From NCBI GenBank assembly GCA_016789365.1, contig JAEURH010000007.1:1-55356 (forward strand): 55,356 nucleotides of DNA, read 5' to 3'. The translations under genes were made by a program, and so were the position numbers. This document shows positions 1 through 7,030 of the stretch, piece by piece. Positions within the stretch are counted from its first letter, which is position 1. Each line of letters opens with the position of its first letter. The stretch comes from Anaerolineales bacterium (lineage in GTDB: Bacteria; Chloroflexota; Anaerolineae; Anaerolineales; Villigracilaceae). The notes under the pieces were generated by a model, which was not told the DNA's origin, made no database searches, and was given only the letters and a program-made list of their open reading frames with translations.

Positions 1-329
1 GCTTTATATGTATCACTTGAAATTAACGCATCTGGAAAGTTTTTATGAATAGAATGAATCACAGGAATGACTCGTTCTAATTCTTCACTTACAGTCACAG
101 GCTGGGAGCCAGGTCTTGTAGATTCTCCCCCGATGTCTAAGATGTCAGCACCAGAATCAAGCATCCACTTAGATTGAAGCGTTGCATTGCCCTCACCCCT
201 AGCCCCTCTCCCAAAATCGGGAGAGGGGGATAAGAGTCCATCACCAGAAAATGAATCGGGAGTCACATTCAAGATTCCCATAATGTAGGTACGCTTGCCC
301 CAATCAAATGTGAACTTCCCGATTTGCAT
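1..329 (-). CDS. folP: Dihydropteroate synthase, N-terminal part (runs off the window)
   Basis: Condenses 6-hydroxymethyl-dihydropterin diphosphate with p-aminobenzoate in folate synthesis. The visible 109 codons show the first family signature (GILNVTPDSFSGDG, about residues 18-31) and the second one (DILDIGGESTRPG, about 61-73). The ATG at 329 is preceded by CAGGT on the minus strand. Between the two signatures the reading frame carries about 14 extra residues rich in Ser, Pro, Gly and Arg, encoded by a palindromic repeat at 190-230. This repeat also occurs between genes in this window (3337-3414). The insertion follows the flexible substrate loop and keeps the frame, so the enzyme may still work. 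The C-terminal half lies outside the window. Confidence 0.93.
   Translation of the reverse strand, partial: MQIGKFTFDWGKRTYIMGILNVTPDSFSGDGLLSPSPDFGRGARGEGNATLQSKWMLDSGADILDIGGESTRPGSQPVTVSEELERVIPVIHSIHKNFPDALISSDTYK
190..230. repeat. Palindromic repeat inserted in frame inside folP
   Basis: The 10-bp stem CCCCTCTCCC (203-212) pairs with GGGAGAGGGG (219-228) around a 6-nt loop. The left flank CCCTCACCCCTAG matches the left end of the intergenic element at 3337-3414. It lies wholly within the folP reading frame and adds no stop codon. Confidence 0.85.
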
Positions 330-330
330 T

Positions 331-362
331 TTTACCTGTGTACTTGTTTACCTGTTTACTTA
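331..362. repeat. Short dispersed repeat in the folP leader
   Basis: On the minus strand this stretch reads as near-repeats of CAGGTAAACAAGTA, ending just before the folP start, and it supplies the CAGGT that may serve as ribosome-binding site. A second copy with about 24 of 27 matching positions lies on the plus strand at 1244-1270. Confidence 0.55.
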
Positions 363-782
363 AGGTATTTGGTCTAACGGACGAGCCAGCCATGCTTCGG
401 CTTCGTTGATGTCTGTAAAAATTTTCATGGCAGAGGCAAGCCCAGTTTCAGCCAATGCCGCCACTTTGCGAATGCCATCAGCCACGCTTTCATTTTCAAC
501 CACCACTGCCACGCGAATATTTCTTGCAGAAGGGTCGCTGTTGGCATCCACTGCAAAGCGAATGGATTGCTCAGGAAATTCTTTTACCTGACGCAAATCA
601 TATAAATTGCGGGTGCGGCGGTCTGAGCCGAGTAAATGTTCAAGCGCGAATTCGTGCCAGTGTTTCATGGTGGTATCTGAAAGGTCGGTGAAAGTTAAGG
701 TCATGCCGCCATCGCCACGACGAATGACAGAATAGCCAACGCCTTCAGTGGGTGTCCAGTTTAGTGGTTTGATTTCGGTCAT
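360..782 (-). CDS. SpoIIAA/STAS-like hypothetical protein
   Basis: A 140-residue soluble protein. The C-terminal half (VRVAVVVEN-type strand, then a helix, then KIFTDINEAEAWL near the end) resembles the SpoIIAA-like STAS/SEC14-type fold, in which the last strand-helix usually reads 'F.d..eA..WL'. I chose the ATG at 782 because AGGAG lies 7 nt upstream. A longer reading frame begins further upstream but has no ribosome-binding site. The gene stands alone between folP and a repeat-rich gap. No catalytic residues are visible and the function is unknown. Confidence 0.7.
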   Translation of the reverse strand: MTEIKPLNWTPTEGVGYSVIRRGDGGMTLTFTDLSDTTMKHWHEFALEHLLGSDRRTRNLYDLRQVKEFPEQSIRFAVDANSDPSARNIRVAVVVENESVADGIRKVAALAETGLASAMKIFTDINEAEAWLARPLDQIP

Positions 783-884
783 CGGTTTTCTCCTATTTGA
801 TGTTGTGATTATAAAACATTTATACACAAAGGACACGAAGTACACCAAGAGAGTTGTTTATTAACCTTAGAGTCATTTGTGTTT

Positions 885-1024
885 GGGAGTGTCTAATTTT
901 GTGGGCTTTTAAAAAATTTAACCACAGAGCGCACAGAGAACACGGAGAAAAACTTTTGAAATCTCTGTGAACTCAGTGTTCTCTGTGGTGAAAGGTTCTT
1001 TAGCCCTCTCTTTTAGACACTCCC
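885..1024. mobile_element. 140-bp MITE-like element with 12-bp terminal inverted repeats
   Basis: The ends are perfect 12-bp inverted repeats, GGGAGTGTCTAA (885-896) and TTAGACACTCCC (1013-1024). Imperfect complementarity continues inward over roughly 60 bp on each side, including a pair of ACCACAGAG arms. The element is bracketed by identical 8-bp direct repeats TTGTGTTT (877-884 and 1025-1032), the mark of a transposase-mediated insertion. It has no coding capacity. Eight-bp duplications and GGG-type ends would suit an IS256/Mutator-like transposase, but that assignment is inference. Confidence 0.82.
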
Positions 1025-1040
1025 TTGTGTTTAAGTTATT

Positions 1041-1068
1041 TTGCTTTTTTGAAATCACATGCTATAAT
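1041..1068 (+). promoter_or_regulatory. Promoter of tRNA-Val
   Basis: A perfect -10 TATAAT (1063-1068) lies 16 nt after a -35-like TTGCTT (1041-1046). The tRNA starts 12 nt downstream of the -10. Confidence 0.6.
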
Positions 1069-1079
1069 GCAAATCCCTC

Positions 1080-1153
1080 GGGCGCTTAGCTCAGTTGGTT
1101 AGAGCGTCTCGTTTACACCGAGAAGGTCGGGGGTTCGAGTCCCTCAGCGCCCA
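1080..1153 (+). tRNA. tRNA-Val (anticodon UAC)
   Basis: A full cloverleaf can be drawn. The acceptor stem GGGCGCT/AGCGCCC closes it, the D-arm contains AGCTCAGTTGGTTAGAGC, the anticodon stem TCTCG/CGAGA encloses a loop reading TTTACAC with anticodon TAC, and the T-arm contains GGTTCGAGTCC. The discriminator base is A1153. CCA is not encoded. A short palindromic terminator follows. Confidence 0.95.
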
Positions 1154-1156
1154 CAC

Positions 1157-1190
1157 AGTCACTTCATTATAATGAAGTGACTTTTATCTT
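1157..1190 (+). terminator. Terminator after tRNA-Val
   Basis: A perfect 26-nt palindrome (1157-1182, arms AGTCACTTCATT) is followed by TTTTATCTT, directly downstream of the tRNA. Confidence 0.75.
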
Positions 1191-1201
1191 AAAAGATATA
1201 T

Positions 1202-1233
1202 GGGGTTCGAGCGCTTCACAGTCAGCGCCCACA
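1202..1233 (+). pseudogene. Degenerate duplicate of the tRNA-Val 3' end
   Basis: The segment repeats GGGGTTCGAG and TCAGCGCCCACA from the T-arm and acceptor of the tRNA 50 bp upstream, but with about 10 nt between them in place of TCCC. It cannot fold as a tRNA. It could be the scar of an element that once integrated at the tRNA 3' end, or a local duplication. Confidence 0.45.
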
Positions 1234-1272
1234 GTGATTGGATACAGGTAGACAAGTAAACAGGTAAGAAGT

Positions 1273-1305
1273 AAAAAGAGACTGTCAAATTGACAGTCTC
1301 TTTTT
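1273..1305. terminator. Bidirectional terminator between tRNA-Val and the SDR gene
   Basis: A long hairpin with arms AGAGACTGTCAA/TTGACAGTCTCT is flanked by an A-run on the left and a T-run on the right. It can therefore stop transcription from both sides. It abuts the stop codon of the minus-strand SDR gene. Confidence 0.8.
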
Positions 1306-1974
1306 TTAATATAAGGGTATTCTCGCTCCACTAATTTTCTCTGCTTCATCTGAAAACAAATACTGCATTGTAGAGACAATCTCCGCAGGCGTAGTACCTT
1401 TGCCTTTATTTTCTACATCAATGGCTTTGACCTGAATAACATTGGCTGTCACTTTATATTCTTTCAATTCATTTGCCAAACTCAAAACCATATTTTCTTG
1501 TGCGGCTTTGGCGGCTGTGTAAACGCCAGATTTTCCAGGCGGGTTTGTGACTGTAGAAGCAGAGACGATAATTACTCGTCCCCAATTGTTGCCAGATAAA
1601 GGCTTTGATAACGATTTGAATAAATTAAACGTGGAACGAACATGCTGATTGAGCATAAATTCAAAATCATCGTATGACGTATCAGTAAATGTTTTGCCGC
1701 CGACCCATCCGCCGATGAGATGGAATAAAGCGTGGATACTGCCGAATTTGGAAAGAGCAGTTTGAACAGAGTCCTGAAGCGCGTTTGCATTCGTTAAGTC
1801 AAGGGCTTGGGTTAAGAATCGATTGCTTTGCAAATTTAAGTCTTTTACTAATGAATCTAATTTATTTTGATTTGTTCCCATCAAAATTAAATTATGACCT
1901 TGCATTGCAAAAACTTTGGAGGTTAAACTTCCAAGCACACCAGTTGCGCCCGTGATGATGATATTTTTATTCAT
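1306..1974 (-). CDS. Short-chain dehydrogenase/reductase in the riboflavin-type operon
   Basis: A 222-residue classical SDR. It has the N-terminal dinucleotide-binding TGATGVLG, an NxxG-type region after strand 4, and the catalytic Ser (VSAS) with YTAAK as the Tyr-Lys pair. The ATG at 1974 is preceded by GGGAAG, 3 nt away, and overlaps the end of the GTP cyclohydrolase II gene by 8 nt, so the two are probably translationally coupled. The substrate is unknown. Position as third gene of a riboflavin-type operon suggests a related reduction, but this is inference. Confidence 0.85.
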   Translation of the reverse strand: MNKNIIITGATGVLGSLTSKVFAMQGHNLILMGTNQNKLDSLVKDLNLQSNRFLTQALDLTNANALQDSVQTALSKFGSIHALFHLIGGWVGGKTFTDTSYDDFEFMLNQHVRSTFNLFKSLSKPLSGNNWGRVIIVSASTVTNPPGKSGVYTAAKAAQENMVLSLANELKEYKVTANVIQVKAIDVENKGKGTTPAEIVSTMQYLFSDEAEKISGARIPLY

Positions 1975-2632
1975 TCGCTTCCCAGTGAAAATCAATCAGA
2001 TGACCAGACTTTGCGACTTTGGTTTTCAAGTAAGCGCGATTGTGTTTGTTGGTTGGCAAAATATGTGGCAAACGTTCGGTGACGTTGATGCCATGCGATT
2101 TTAATTGCTCAATTTTTTTCGGGTTGTTGGTCATTAAACGAACTGAATTAACTTTTAATGCTTTCAACATTTCTGCCGCAATGGTGTAATCACGTTCATC
2201 ATCACGAAAACCTAAAGCAACATTTGCTTCAACTGTATCCAAACCTTGGTCTTGCAAACTATAAGCGCGGATTTTATTTGTTAAACCAATACCACGACCT
2301 TCTTGACGAAGATACAAAACAACGCCTTGTTTCATTTTATTTATTTTTTTCAAAGCATGTTCTAATTGGTCACGACAATCACAGCGATACGAACCCATCA
2401 CATCGCCTGTTAAACATTCGGAATGTAAACGTACTGGCACATTTTCAGCACTCAAAATATCACCTTTGAAAATGGCAACGTGTTCTTTGTTATCCAAGTT
2501 ATTTGAAAAAGCGACGATGTGAAAATCACCAAAGCGCGTGGGCAAATCGGCAATCGCTTCAATACGCACCGATAATTGACTTAAATCTTCTTGAATCAAA
2601 AGTTGTACTTTTTCATGTGTTGTGGTCGTCAT
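1967..2632 (-). CDS. ribA: GTP cyclohydrolase II
   Basis: Opens the imidazole ring of GTP to give 2,5-diamino-6-ribosylamino-4(3H)-pyrimidinone 5'-phosphate, the first step of riboflavin synthesis. The 221 residues show the zinc-binding region (SECLTGDVMGSYRCDC) and the LRQEGRGIGL signature, then TNNPKK. No DHBP synthase domain (RibB) is fused. GAGG lies 7 nt upstream of the ATG. It is the middle gene of a minus-strand operon, 10 nt after the reductase gene. Confidence 0.93.
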   Translation of the reverse strand: MTTTTHEKVQLLIQEDLSQLSVRIEAIADLPTRFGDFHIVAFSNNLDNKEHVAIFKGDILSAENVPVRLHSECLTGDVMGSYRCDCRDQLEHALKKINKMKQGVVLYLRQEGRGIGLTNKIRAYSLQDQGLDTVEANVALGFRDDERDYTIAAEMLKALKVNSVRLMTNNPKKIEQLKSHGINVTERLPHILPTNKHNRAYLKTKVAKSGHLIDFHWEANE

Positions 2633-2642
2633 AGTGTTACCT

Positions 2643-3323
2643 CTACAAAAATTTATATCGAAGAATTACGCCGCCGTCTTCCCATTGTTTAACATCTGTT
2701 AACTTTAACGACAAGGCTTGCTCACGAGTTAATCCAAGTCCATCTGCAAGTGTTGGTGAATATGCGCCGCCAAAAATCATCGGCGCAATATACATCATCA
2801 ATTCATCTACCAAACCCAAACGCATCAGTTCAAAATTAATGGTGCCGCCACCTTCTACCATTAAAGAATCAACACCAATTTTTTTCAAGGTGTGCATCAT
2901 GTTTGTTAAATCAACTTGTGCAGAATTTTCAACAAACACTTCAACACCATGAGCGCGTAATTGTTCAATTTGGCTTATAGATGTTTGCGATGTCGTAAAT
3001 ATTACCACCTGCGCAGGTCCAACCTTAATAAAGTCTGAGTCTAATGAAATATTTATATTGGATGCCACACCAATTTTTATAGGATTTTCTGACCGACCTT
3101 GCTTGATTCTATTTTGACGTAACGCCTCATTCTTGACCGTCAACTTGGGTGCTTCACCTGATAAAGTTTTCCCACCGACAAGGATTGCATCCACGCTTGC
3201 TCGCAATTCATCAACCCGCGCTTTATCTTTGGCTGACGAAATAAGAGAACCTTTGCGTTCAAAGGTATCAATCTTTCCGTCTGCCGTCATAGCGACGTTG
3301 ATAAAGGTATAGGGTCTGTTCAT
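2643..3323 (-). CDS. RibD C-terminal-type reductase (diaminopyrimidine phosphate reductase)
   Basis: A 226-residue protein of the RibD_C / dihydrofolate-reductase-like family, matching the stand-alone archaeal/fungal-type enzyme that reduces the ribosylamino-pyrimidine phosphate with NADPH. Visible marks are the N-terminal VAMTADGKID, a DAILVGGKTL segment and the VEGGGTINFEL nucleotide-binding turn. The zinc deaminase domain that normally precedes this domain in bacterial RibD is missing. It is the first gene of the operon with ribA and an SDR. No FMN riboswitch is visible upstream; the gap is filled by a palindromic repeat. Confidence 0.85.
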   Translation of the reverse strand: MNRPYTFINVAMTADGKIDTFERKGSLISSAKDKARVDELRASVDAILVGGKTLSGEAPKLTVKNEALRQNRIKQGRSENPIKIGVASNINISLDSDFIKVGPAQVVIFTTSQTSISQIEQLRAHGVEVFVENSAQVDLTNMMHTLKKIGVDSLMVEGGGTINFELMRLGLVDELMMYIAPMIFGGAYSPTLADGLGLTREQALSLKLTDVKQWEDGGVILRYKFL

Positions 3324-3336
3324 AATTTTGTTTATT

Positions 3337-3414
3337 CCCTCACCCTAACCCTCTCCCACAAGGGAGAGGGGATTCGACTCCCTTCTCCAACGGGAGAAGG
3401 GCTGGGGATGAGGG
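3337..3414. repeat. Intergenic double-hairpin repeat (same family as inside folP)
   Basis: Two consecutive hairpins, CCCTCTCCC/GGGAGAGGG (3349-3370) and CCCTTCTCC/GGAGAAGGG (3380-3401), sit within near-complementary outer ends CCCTCACCCT and GGGGATGAGGG. The element ends 2 nt before the stop codon of the neighbouring peptidase gene. Confidence 0.8.
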
Positions 3415-3416
3415 AA

Positions 3417-4979
3417 CTAATACGAACCCAAAAAGTATTTCCTCAACAAATCACTAATATTCACATTCACAATCTCTCTTTGCAATGCAAAAAAATCTGC
3501 GCCTGTGGCGTGACCATAAGCATATCTCCTTACATATTCTTGCAGAAATTTAGAGAAATTTCCATGCCCCATTCGTTCACGCAATTCATTGAGGAAAAGT
3601 GCACCCTGAAAATAGACAGCATTGGTATAAGTGCGGAAAGACCCGCCGTTATAAATATTCGTATCCACATACCCTGTGGGGTTAAAGTAATTGACGCGGA
3701 ATTGCCACCACCAACTGATATTGGCAGGATAATTATTTTCGTAGAAAATTCTCTCGCTGTAAGTAGAAAGTGCTTCATCTAACCACGGCTCCATAGCATG
3801 GTCATTGCCTACGAGGCTATACCACCATTGATGCGCTACTTCATGGACTCCGATGGTGGCCAAATTGCTTCTTGCCGTTCCGTTATATTGACTATAAAAA
3901 TCTGTGGCGAGGAAAATCAAACCATCATATTCCATGCCATCATCCATATCGGTTTGGACGATGGTGAGGGCTTGGTGTGGGTATGGACCAAATTGTTGAG
4001 AGAAAGTATTAATTGCTTGTGCGGCGTAAGTGGCAACACCTTCCGCACCTGTTTTATATCCGCCAGCAAAATAATAGGAGCGAATCACTACATTGCCTGC
4101 GGATGTTTCATGCACCAGAAATTCATTGCTTGCGGATAATGCCAATGTGCGTGCACCGTATAGACGATAACGCGTCCATTCGCCATTTGATTCGGGTGAT
4201 GCACCTACTGCTAACGTCACACCTGACCCTGCTTTGATATTTAATTCAATATCGGATGAATCGTAAACAAGATTCTCTCCCCACGGCATGGAGTCATGCA
4301 AAATCCATCCGCCACGATATGGGACAATAAACGGATACCAATCTACTAAATTAATTTGATTAAAGTCATAGCCAAACACATCATTTGCTGATTTTTGGGG
4401 AATGTTCAAACTGAAATTCATTACGAGTGTTGTTGCAGAACCAGCGGATAAAGGTTGTGGCAGGTTGAGTGTGAGTCTTTGTCCGCTTAAGGTGTATGAA
4501 GATATCGTGGTGTTATCTTGTGTAATTGTATTCAGTGAAAATGCTCTATTGTATAAATTCGGCGGAACGGCTAACACCAATTCAGATAAATTTACGCCAG
4601 TGTTGTTGTAATAACGTATCGTTTGGTCAACGGCGATGGTTTTATTTGAAAAATTCAAAGTTGCATAAAGAATGTAATTTGTGCGTGAAGAGTTTGAAGG
4701 TAAATCGGAGGTTGGGGGAACAGAACCAGTTGTCGCTGTAGGTTGAGGCGTGAGCGTTTGTGTTGGCGTTGAAGTTATCGTTGGGCTTATCGTAAATGTT
4801 GGTATCGGCGTGTCCGTCGAATCAGATGGTTGAAACGGCGTGGAGGTTGAATCTACATCTGGTTTGTTGATAGCAACTTGCGCGAACGAAAGTGGTGTGG
4901 GTGTTGGCGCGGCAAGAGGTGCAGTGCAAGCGAAAAGGAAAATAGAAAGTAAAAAATAAAATTTAAAACGTGAAATCAT
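3417..4979 (-). CDS. M1-family-like metallopeptidase lipoprotein (second of a tandem pair)
   Basis: A 520-residue exported protein. A hydrophobic N-terminus ends in a lipobox-like FACT (Cys near 18), followed by a Pro/Thr/Ser-rich linker to about residue 98. A beta-rich domain and a gluzincin core follow: DDGMEYDG near 346-353 takes the place of the GxMEN loop, and HEVAH (379-383) with Glu402 in LDEALSTYSE provides the zinc ligands and catalytic Glu. It should be a membrane-anchored zinc aminopeptidase-like enzyme at the cell surface. Its ATG overlaps the TGA of the upstream paralogue by 4 nt, so the pair is coupled. The substrate is unknown. Confidence 0.85.
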   Translation of the reverse strand: MISRFKFYFLLSIFLFACTAPLAAPTPTPLSFAQVAINKPDVDSTSTPFQPSDSTDTPIPTFTISPTITSTPTQTLTPQPTATTGSVPPTSDLPSNSSRTNYILYATLNFSNKTIAVDQTIRYYNNTGVNLSELVLAVPPNLYNRAFSLNTITQDNTTISSYTLSGQRLTLNLPQPLSAGSATTLVMNFSLNIPQKSANDVFGYDFNQINLVDWYPFIVPYRGGWILHDSMPWGENLVYDSSDIELNIKAGSGVTLAVGASPESNGEWTRYRLYGARTLALSASNEFLVHETSAGNVVIRSYYFAGGYKTGAEGVATYAAQAINTFSQQFGPYPHQALTIVQTDMDDGMEYDGLIFLATDFYSQYNGTARSNLATIGVHEVAHQWWYSLVGNDHAMEPWLDEALSTYSERIFYENNYPANISWWWQFRVNYFNPTGYVDTNIYNGGSFRTYTNAVYFQGALFLNELRERMGHGNFSKFLQEYVRRYAYGHATGADFFALQREIVNVNISDLLRKYFLGSY

Positions 4980-6460
4980 TGATAAACGCTACGGAAATAT
5001 TGGTTGATTAAATCTGAAATATCGGTACTGGTGTGTGAACGCAAAATACGGAAGAAATCATTGGCTGTGATAATTTTCCCGCGGCCTTGATTCAAATAAT
5101 CTTGAATGAATGTGAAGAAGGCTTCATCACCGATTCGTAAGCGTGTGTTTTCAAGAAATTTTGCGCCTTGAAAATATGTGGCATTGGTATATGGACGAAA
5201 CCCCTGCCCTTCGTAAATTGGAATATCTACAAAGCCTTCGGGTTTATAAAAATCAATGCGATACAACCACCACCAACTAACCAAATCAGGGTGCACGCTT
5301 TCGTAATAAATTCTTTCGCTATATGTGGCGAGTGCTTCATCTACCCAGGGTTGCAAGGCTTGGTCGCTAGCAACTTGCTCAAACCACCATTGATGCGCGG
5401 TTTCATGCACAGCAACAAATGTTAAATAATTTGCAGGTGTGCCATCATATAAGTTATAAAAATCTTTGCTGAGATAATAAAACGCAGAATATTCCATGCC
5501 GTCGTTAAAGTCACCCATCACAATCGCCAAACTTTTGTGCGGATATGTTCCAAAGCGTTGTGAAAAAACTTGCATGGCTTCTACGGTTGCTTGTAATGCC
5601 GCTTGCCCGCCACGCTCGTTAAATGGAAAATAATAACTTGTTAAAGTTACGTCGCCGAGTTGTGTGGTGGATGTTTGAAAATCACGGCTGGCGGATAATG
5701 CAAATGTTCTTGCTGAATTAATTTTATAAGTAATAGAGCCATCGGCTTGTGTTTCAGGAAAACCACTAGATGCAACAATTGGCGCGGAGGCTGGGTCTGC
5801 AAACGTGAGTCTTACTTCATAATCCGCCGCATCATAGACTAAGTGTTCACCGTAATACCACGGCTCATGCAGAATCCACTCCCCATTTGTGTTTGGTGCA
5901 ACAAATGGATACCAGTTTGTTAAATTAATTTGTCTGCTGGTGTAGCCGTAAATGCGCGGGCGTGAAATGCTTGGGTCTTCTTGTTCGGCAAACGGAAGTG
6001 CTAATGAATATTGAATATCAATTTCAATTGTTTCATTGGGCGCAAGAAAAAATGAAAGCGGAATATCGAGTCTTTGATTGGTAATTGAGTAATTGGTAAT
6101 TGCTTCACCATTAATTGAAATACTTGTTAAATTAAAACTTCCTTGCCATAAATTTGGCACAATCGCAATCACTAAGTTATTTAATTGATTTCCAGTTAAG
6201 TTCGGATACAAAATTTTTTGATTCACGCTCACCGTTTTTGCGTTGTAATCCATCAAAACATCTAAGGTGTAGATGGCTCTCTCAAGTGCAGGAACAACCG
6301 TCGCCGTAGGAAGAGGCGTTTCGGTTGGAATTGCAGGGGTGTCTGTGACGGGCAATTCCACAAACACAGGTTCTGTTGCAGTGGGAACATCCGCAACTTG
6401 ATTTGAAGCGCAAGCAGTCATCAAAAGTATGACGAAGAATATATAAATTTTGTTTCGCAT
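4976..6460 (-). CDS. M1-family-like metallopeptidase lipoprotein (first of a tandem pair)
   Basis: A 494-residue paralogue of the next gene. A signal peptide with lipobox MTAC (Cys 17) and a Pro/Thr-rich linker lead into the same beta-domain plus gluzincin core. The zinc site reads HETAH (352-356) with Glu375 in VDEALATYSE. GMEYS stands at the GxMEN position. Both copies keep all metal ligands, so both are probably active. They follow a hairpin repeat and precede the riboflavin-type operon on the same strand. Duplication followed by divergence of specificity is the simplest reading. Confidence 0.85.
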   Translation of the reverse strand: MRNKIYIFFVILLMTACASNQVADVPTATEPVFVELPVTDTPAIPTETPLPTATVVPALERAIYTLDVLMDYNAKTVSVNQKILYPNLTGNQLNNLVIAIVPNLWQGSFNLTSISINGEAITNYSITNQRLDIPLSFFLAPNETIEIDIQYSLALPFAEQEDPSISRPRIYGYTSRQINLTNWYPFVAPNTNGEWILHEPWYYGEHLVYDAADYEVRLTFADPASAPIVASSGFPETQADGSITYKINSARTFALSASRDFQTSTTQLGDVTLTSYYFPFNERGGQAALQATVEAMQVFSQRFGTYPHKSLAIVMGDFNDGMEYSAFYYLSKDFYNLYDGTPANYLTFVAVHETAHQWWFEQVASDQALQPWVDEALATYSERIYYESVHPDLVSWWWLYRIDFYKPEGFVDIPIYEGQGFRPYTNATYFQGAKFLENTRLRIGDEAFFTFIQDYLNQGRGKIITANDFFRILRSHTSTDISDLINQYFRSVYQ

Positions 6461-6489
6461 GGACGCAATTCTACCTTAACAAAAAAAGA

Positions 6490-6542
6490 GTGCGTCGCGC
6501 TTATAAGGTTAGAAAATTCTTAACCTGTTCGGCGCGACGCAC
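6490..6542. repeat. Hairpin repeat, GTGCGTCGCGC family (copy 1)
   Basis: Perfect 11-bp arms GTGCGTCGCGC (6490-6500) and GCGCGACGCAC (6532-6542) enclose a loop that has its own AGGTTA/TAACCT arms. A second copy lies at 31579-31632. It may act as terminator or mRNA stabiliser between two minus-strand genes. Confidence 0.75.
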
Positions 6543-6561
6543 CCAGTTTATAAGTTGAAAT

Positions 6562-7002
6562 TTAACCTTCTAATTTTTTCTTCAATGCCGCTAAGGTTGC
6601 ATCATATCCAGCAATCATTTGTTTTTTCATCATATCTTCCATGCCTGGCACAGATGGCATTCCAGCGGGCATCAAATTTGCTTCGGTTTGCATAATCACT
6701 TTTGTGCCTTTGCCTTCTGGCTCAAGGATAAATGTGCTAATCACATCAGATGCGGGTGGTGCGGCATACGTTTTTGTTCCGAAAATTTTGTTTTGTTCAA
6801 ATGCAATCACTTCGGATGTAATTGTATTTTGTACACCGTTCATTGCTTTGACTGTGGTTTTGATTTTTGTCCCCAACTTGATGGGTCCATCCGCTTCAAC
6901 ACTGACGACGTATTCGTTTTTTAAGCTATCGAGGCTTGATACATACGAAAAGATTTTTTCTGGTGAAGCGTTGATGGTTGTGGAAGTTTCGATAAGTGCC
7001 AT
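6562..7002 (-). CDS. SRPBCC-family (START-like) protein
   Basis: A 146-residue protein with the ligand-binding SRPBCC pattern: an N-terminal strand (TSTTINASPEKIFSYVSSLDSL), a run of beta strands, and a long C-terminal amphipathic helix (MIAGYDATLAALKKKLEG). This family binds hydrophobic ligands or acts as a cyclase/dehydratase, and no specific ligand can be read here. The ATG at 7002 has AAGGAG 8 nt upstream; a longer upstream frame overlaps the metal-permease gene and lacks a start signal. It follows the metal ABC permease on the same strand with a short gap, so it may be co-transcribed. Confidence 0.8.
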   Translation of the reverse strand: MALIETSTTINASPEKIFSYVSSLDSLKNEYVVSVEADGPIKLGTKIKTTVKAMNGVQNTITSEVIAFEQNKIFGTKTYAAPPASDVISTFILEPEGKGTKVIMQTEANLMPAGMPSVPGMEDMMKKQMIAGYDATLAALKKKLEG

Positions 7003-7030
7003 AATTTTTTCTCCTTGTGAATTATTTTTA

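Noticed and set aside
1167-1379. A 70-codon minus-strand reading frame next to tRNA-Val
   Set aside because: It overlaps the terminator hairpins, the tRNA fragment and the 3' end of the SDR gene, with no start signal.
3324-3416. A possible FMN riboswitch before the riboflavin-type operon
   Set aside because: The conserved FMN-aptamer blocks are absent. The sequence is explained by the CCCTCACCC double-hairpin repeat.
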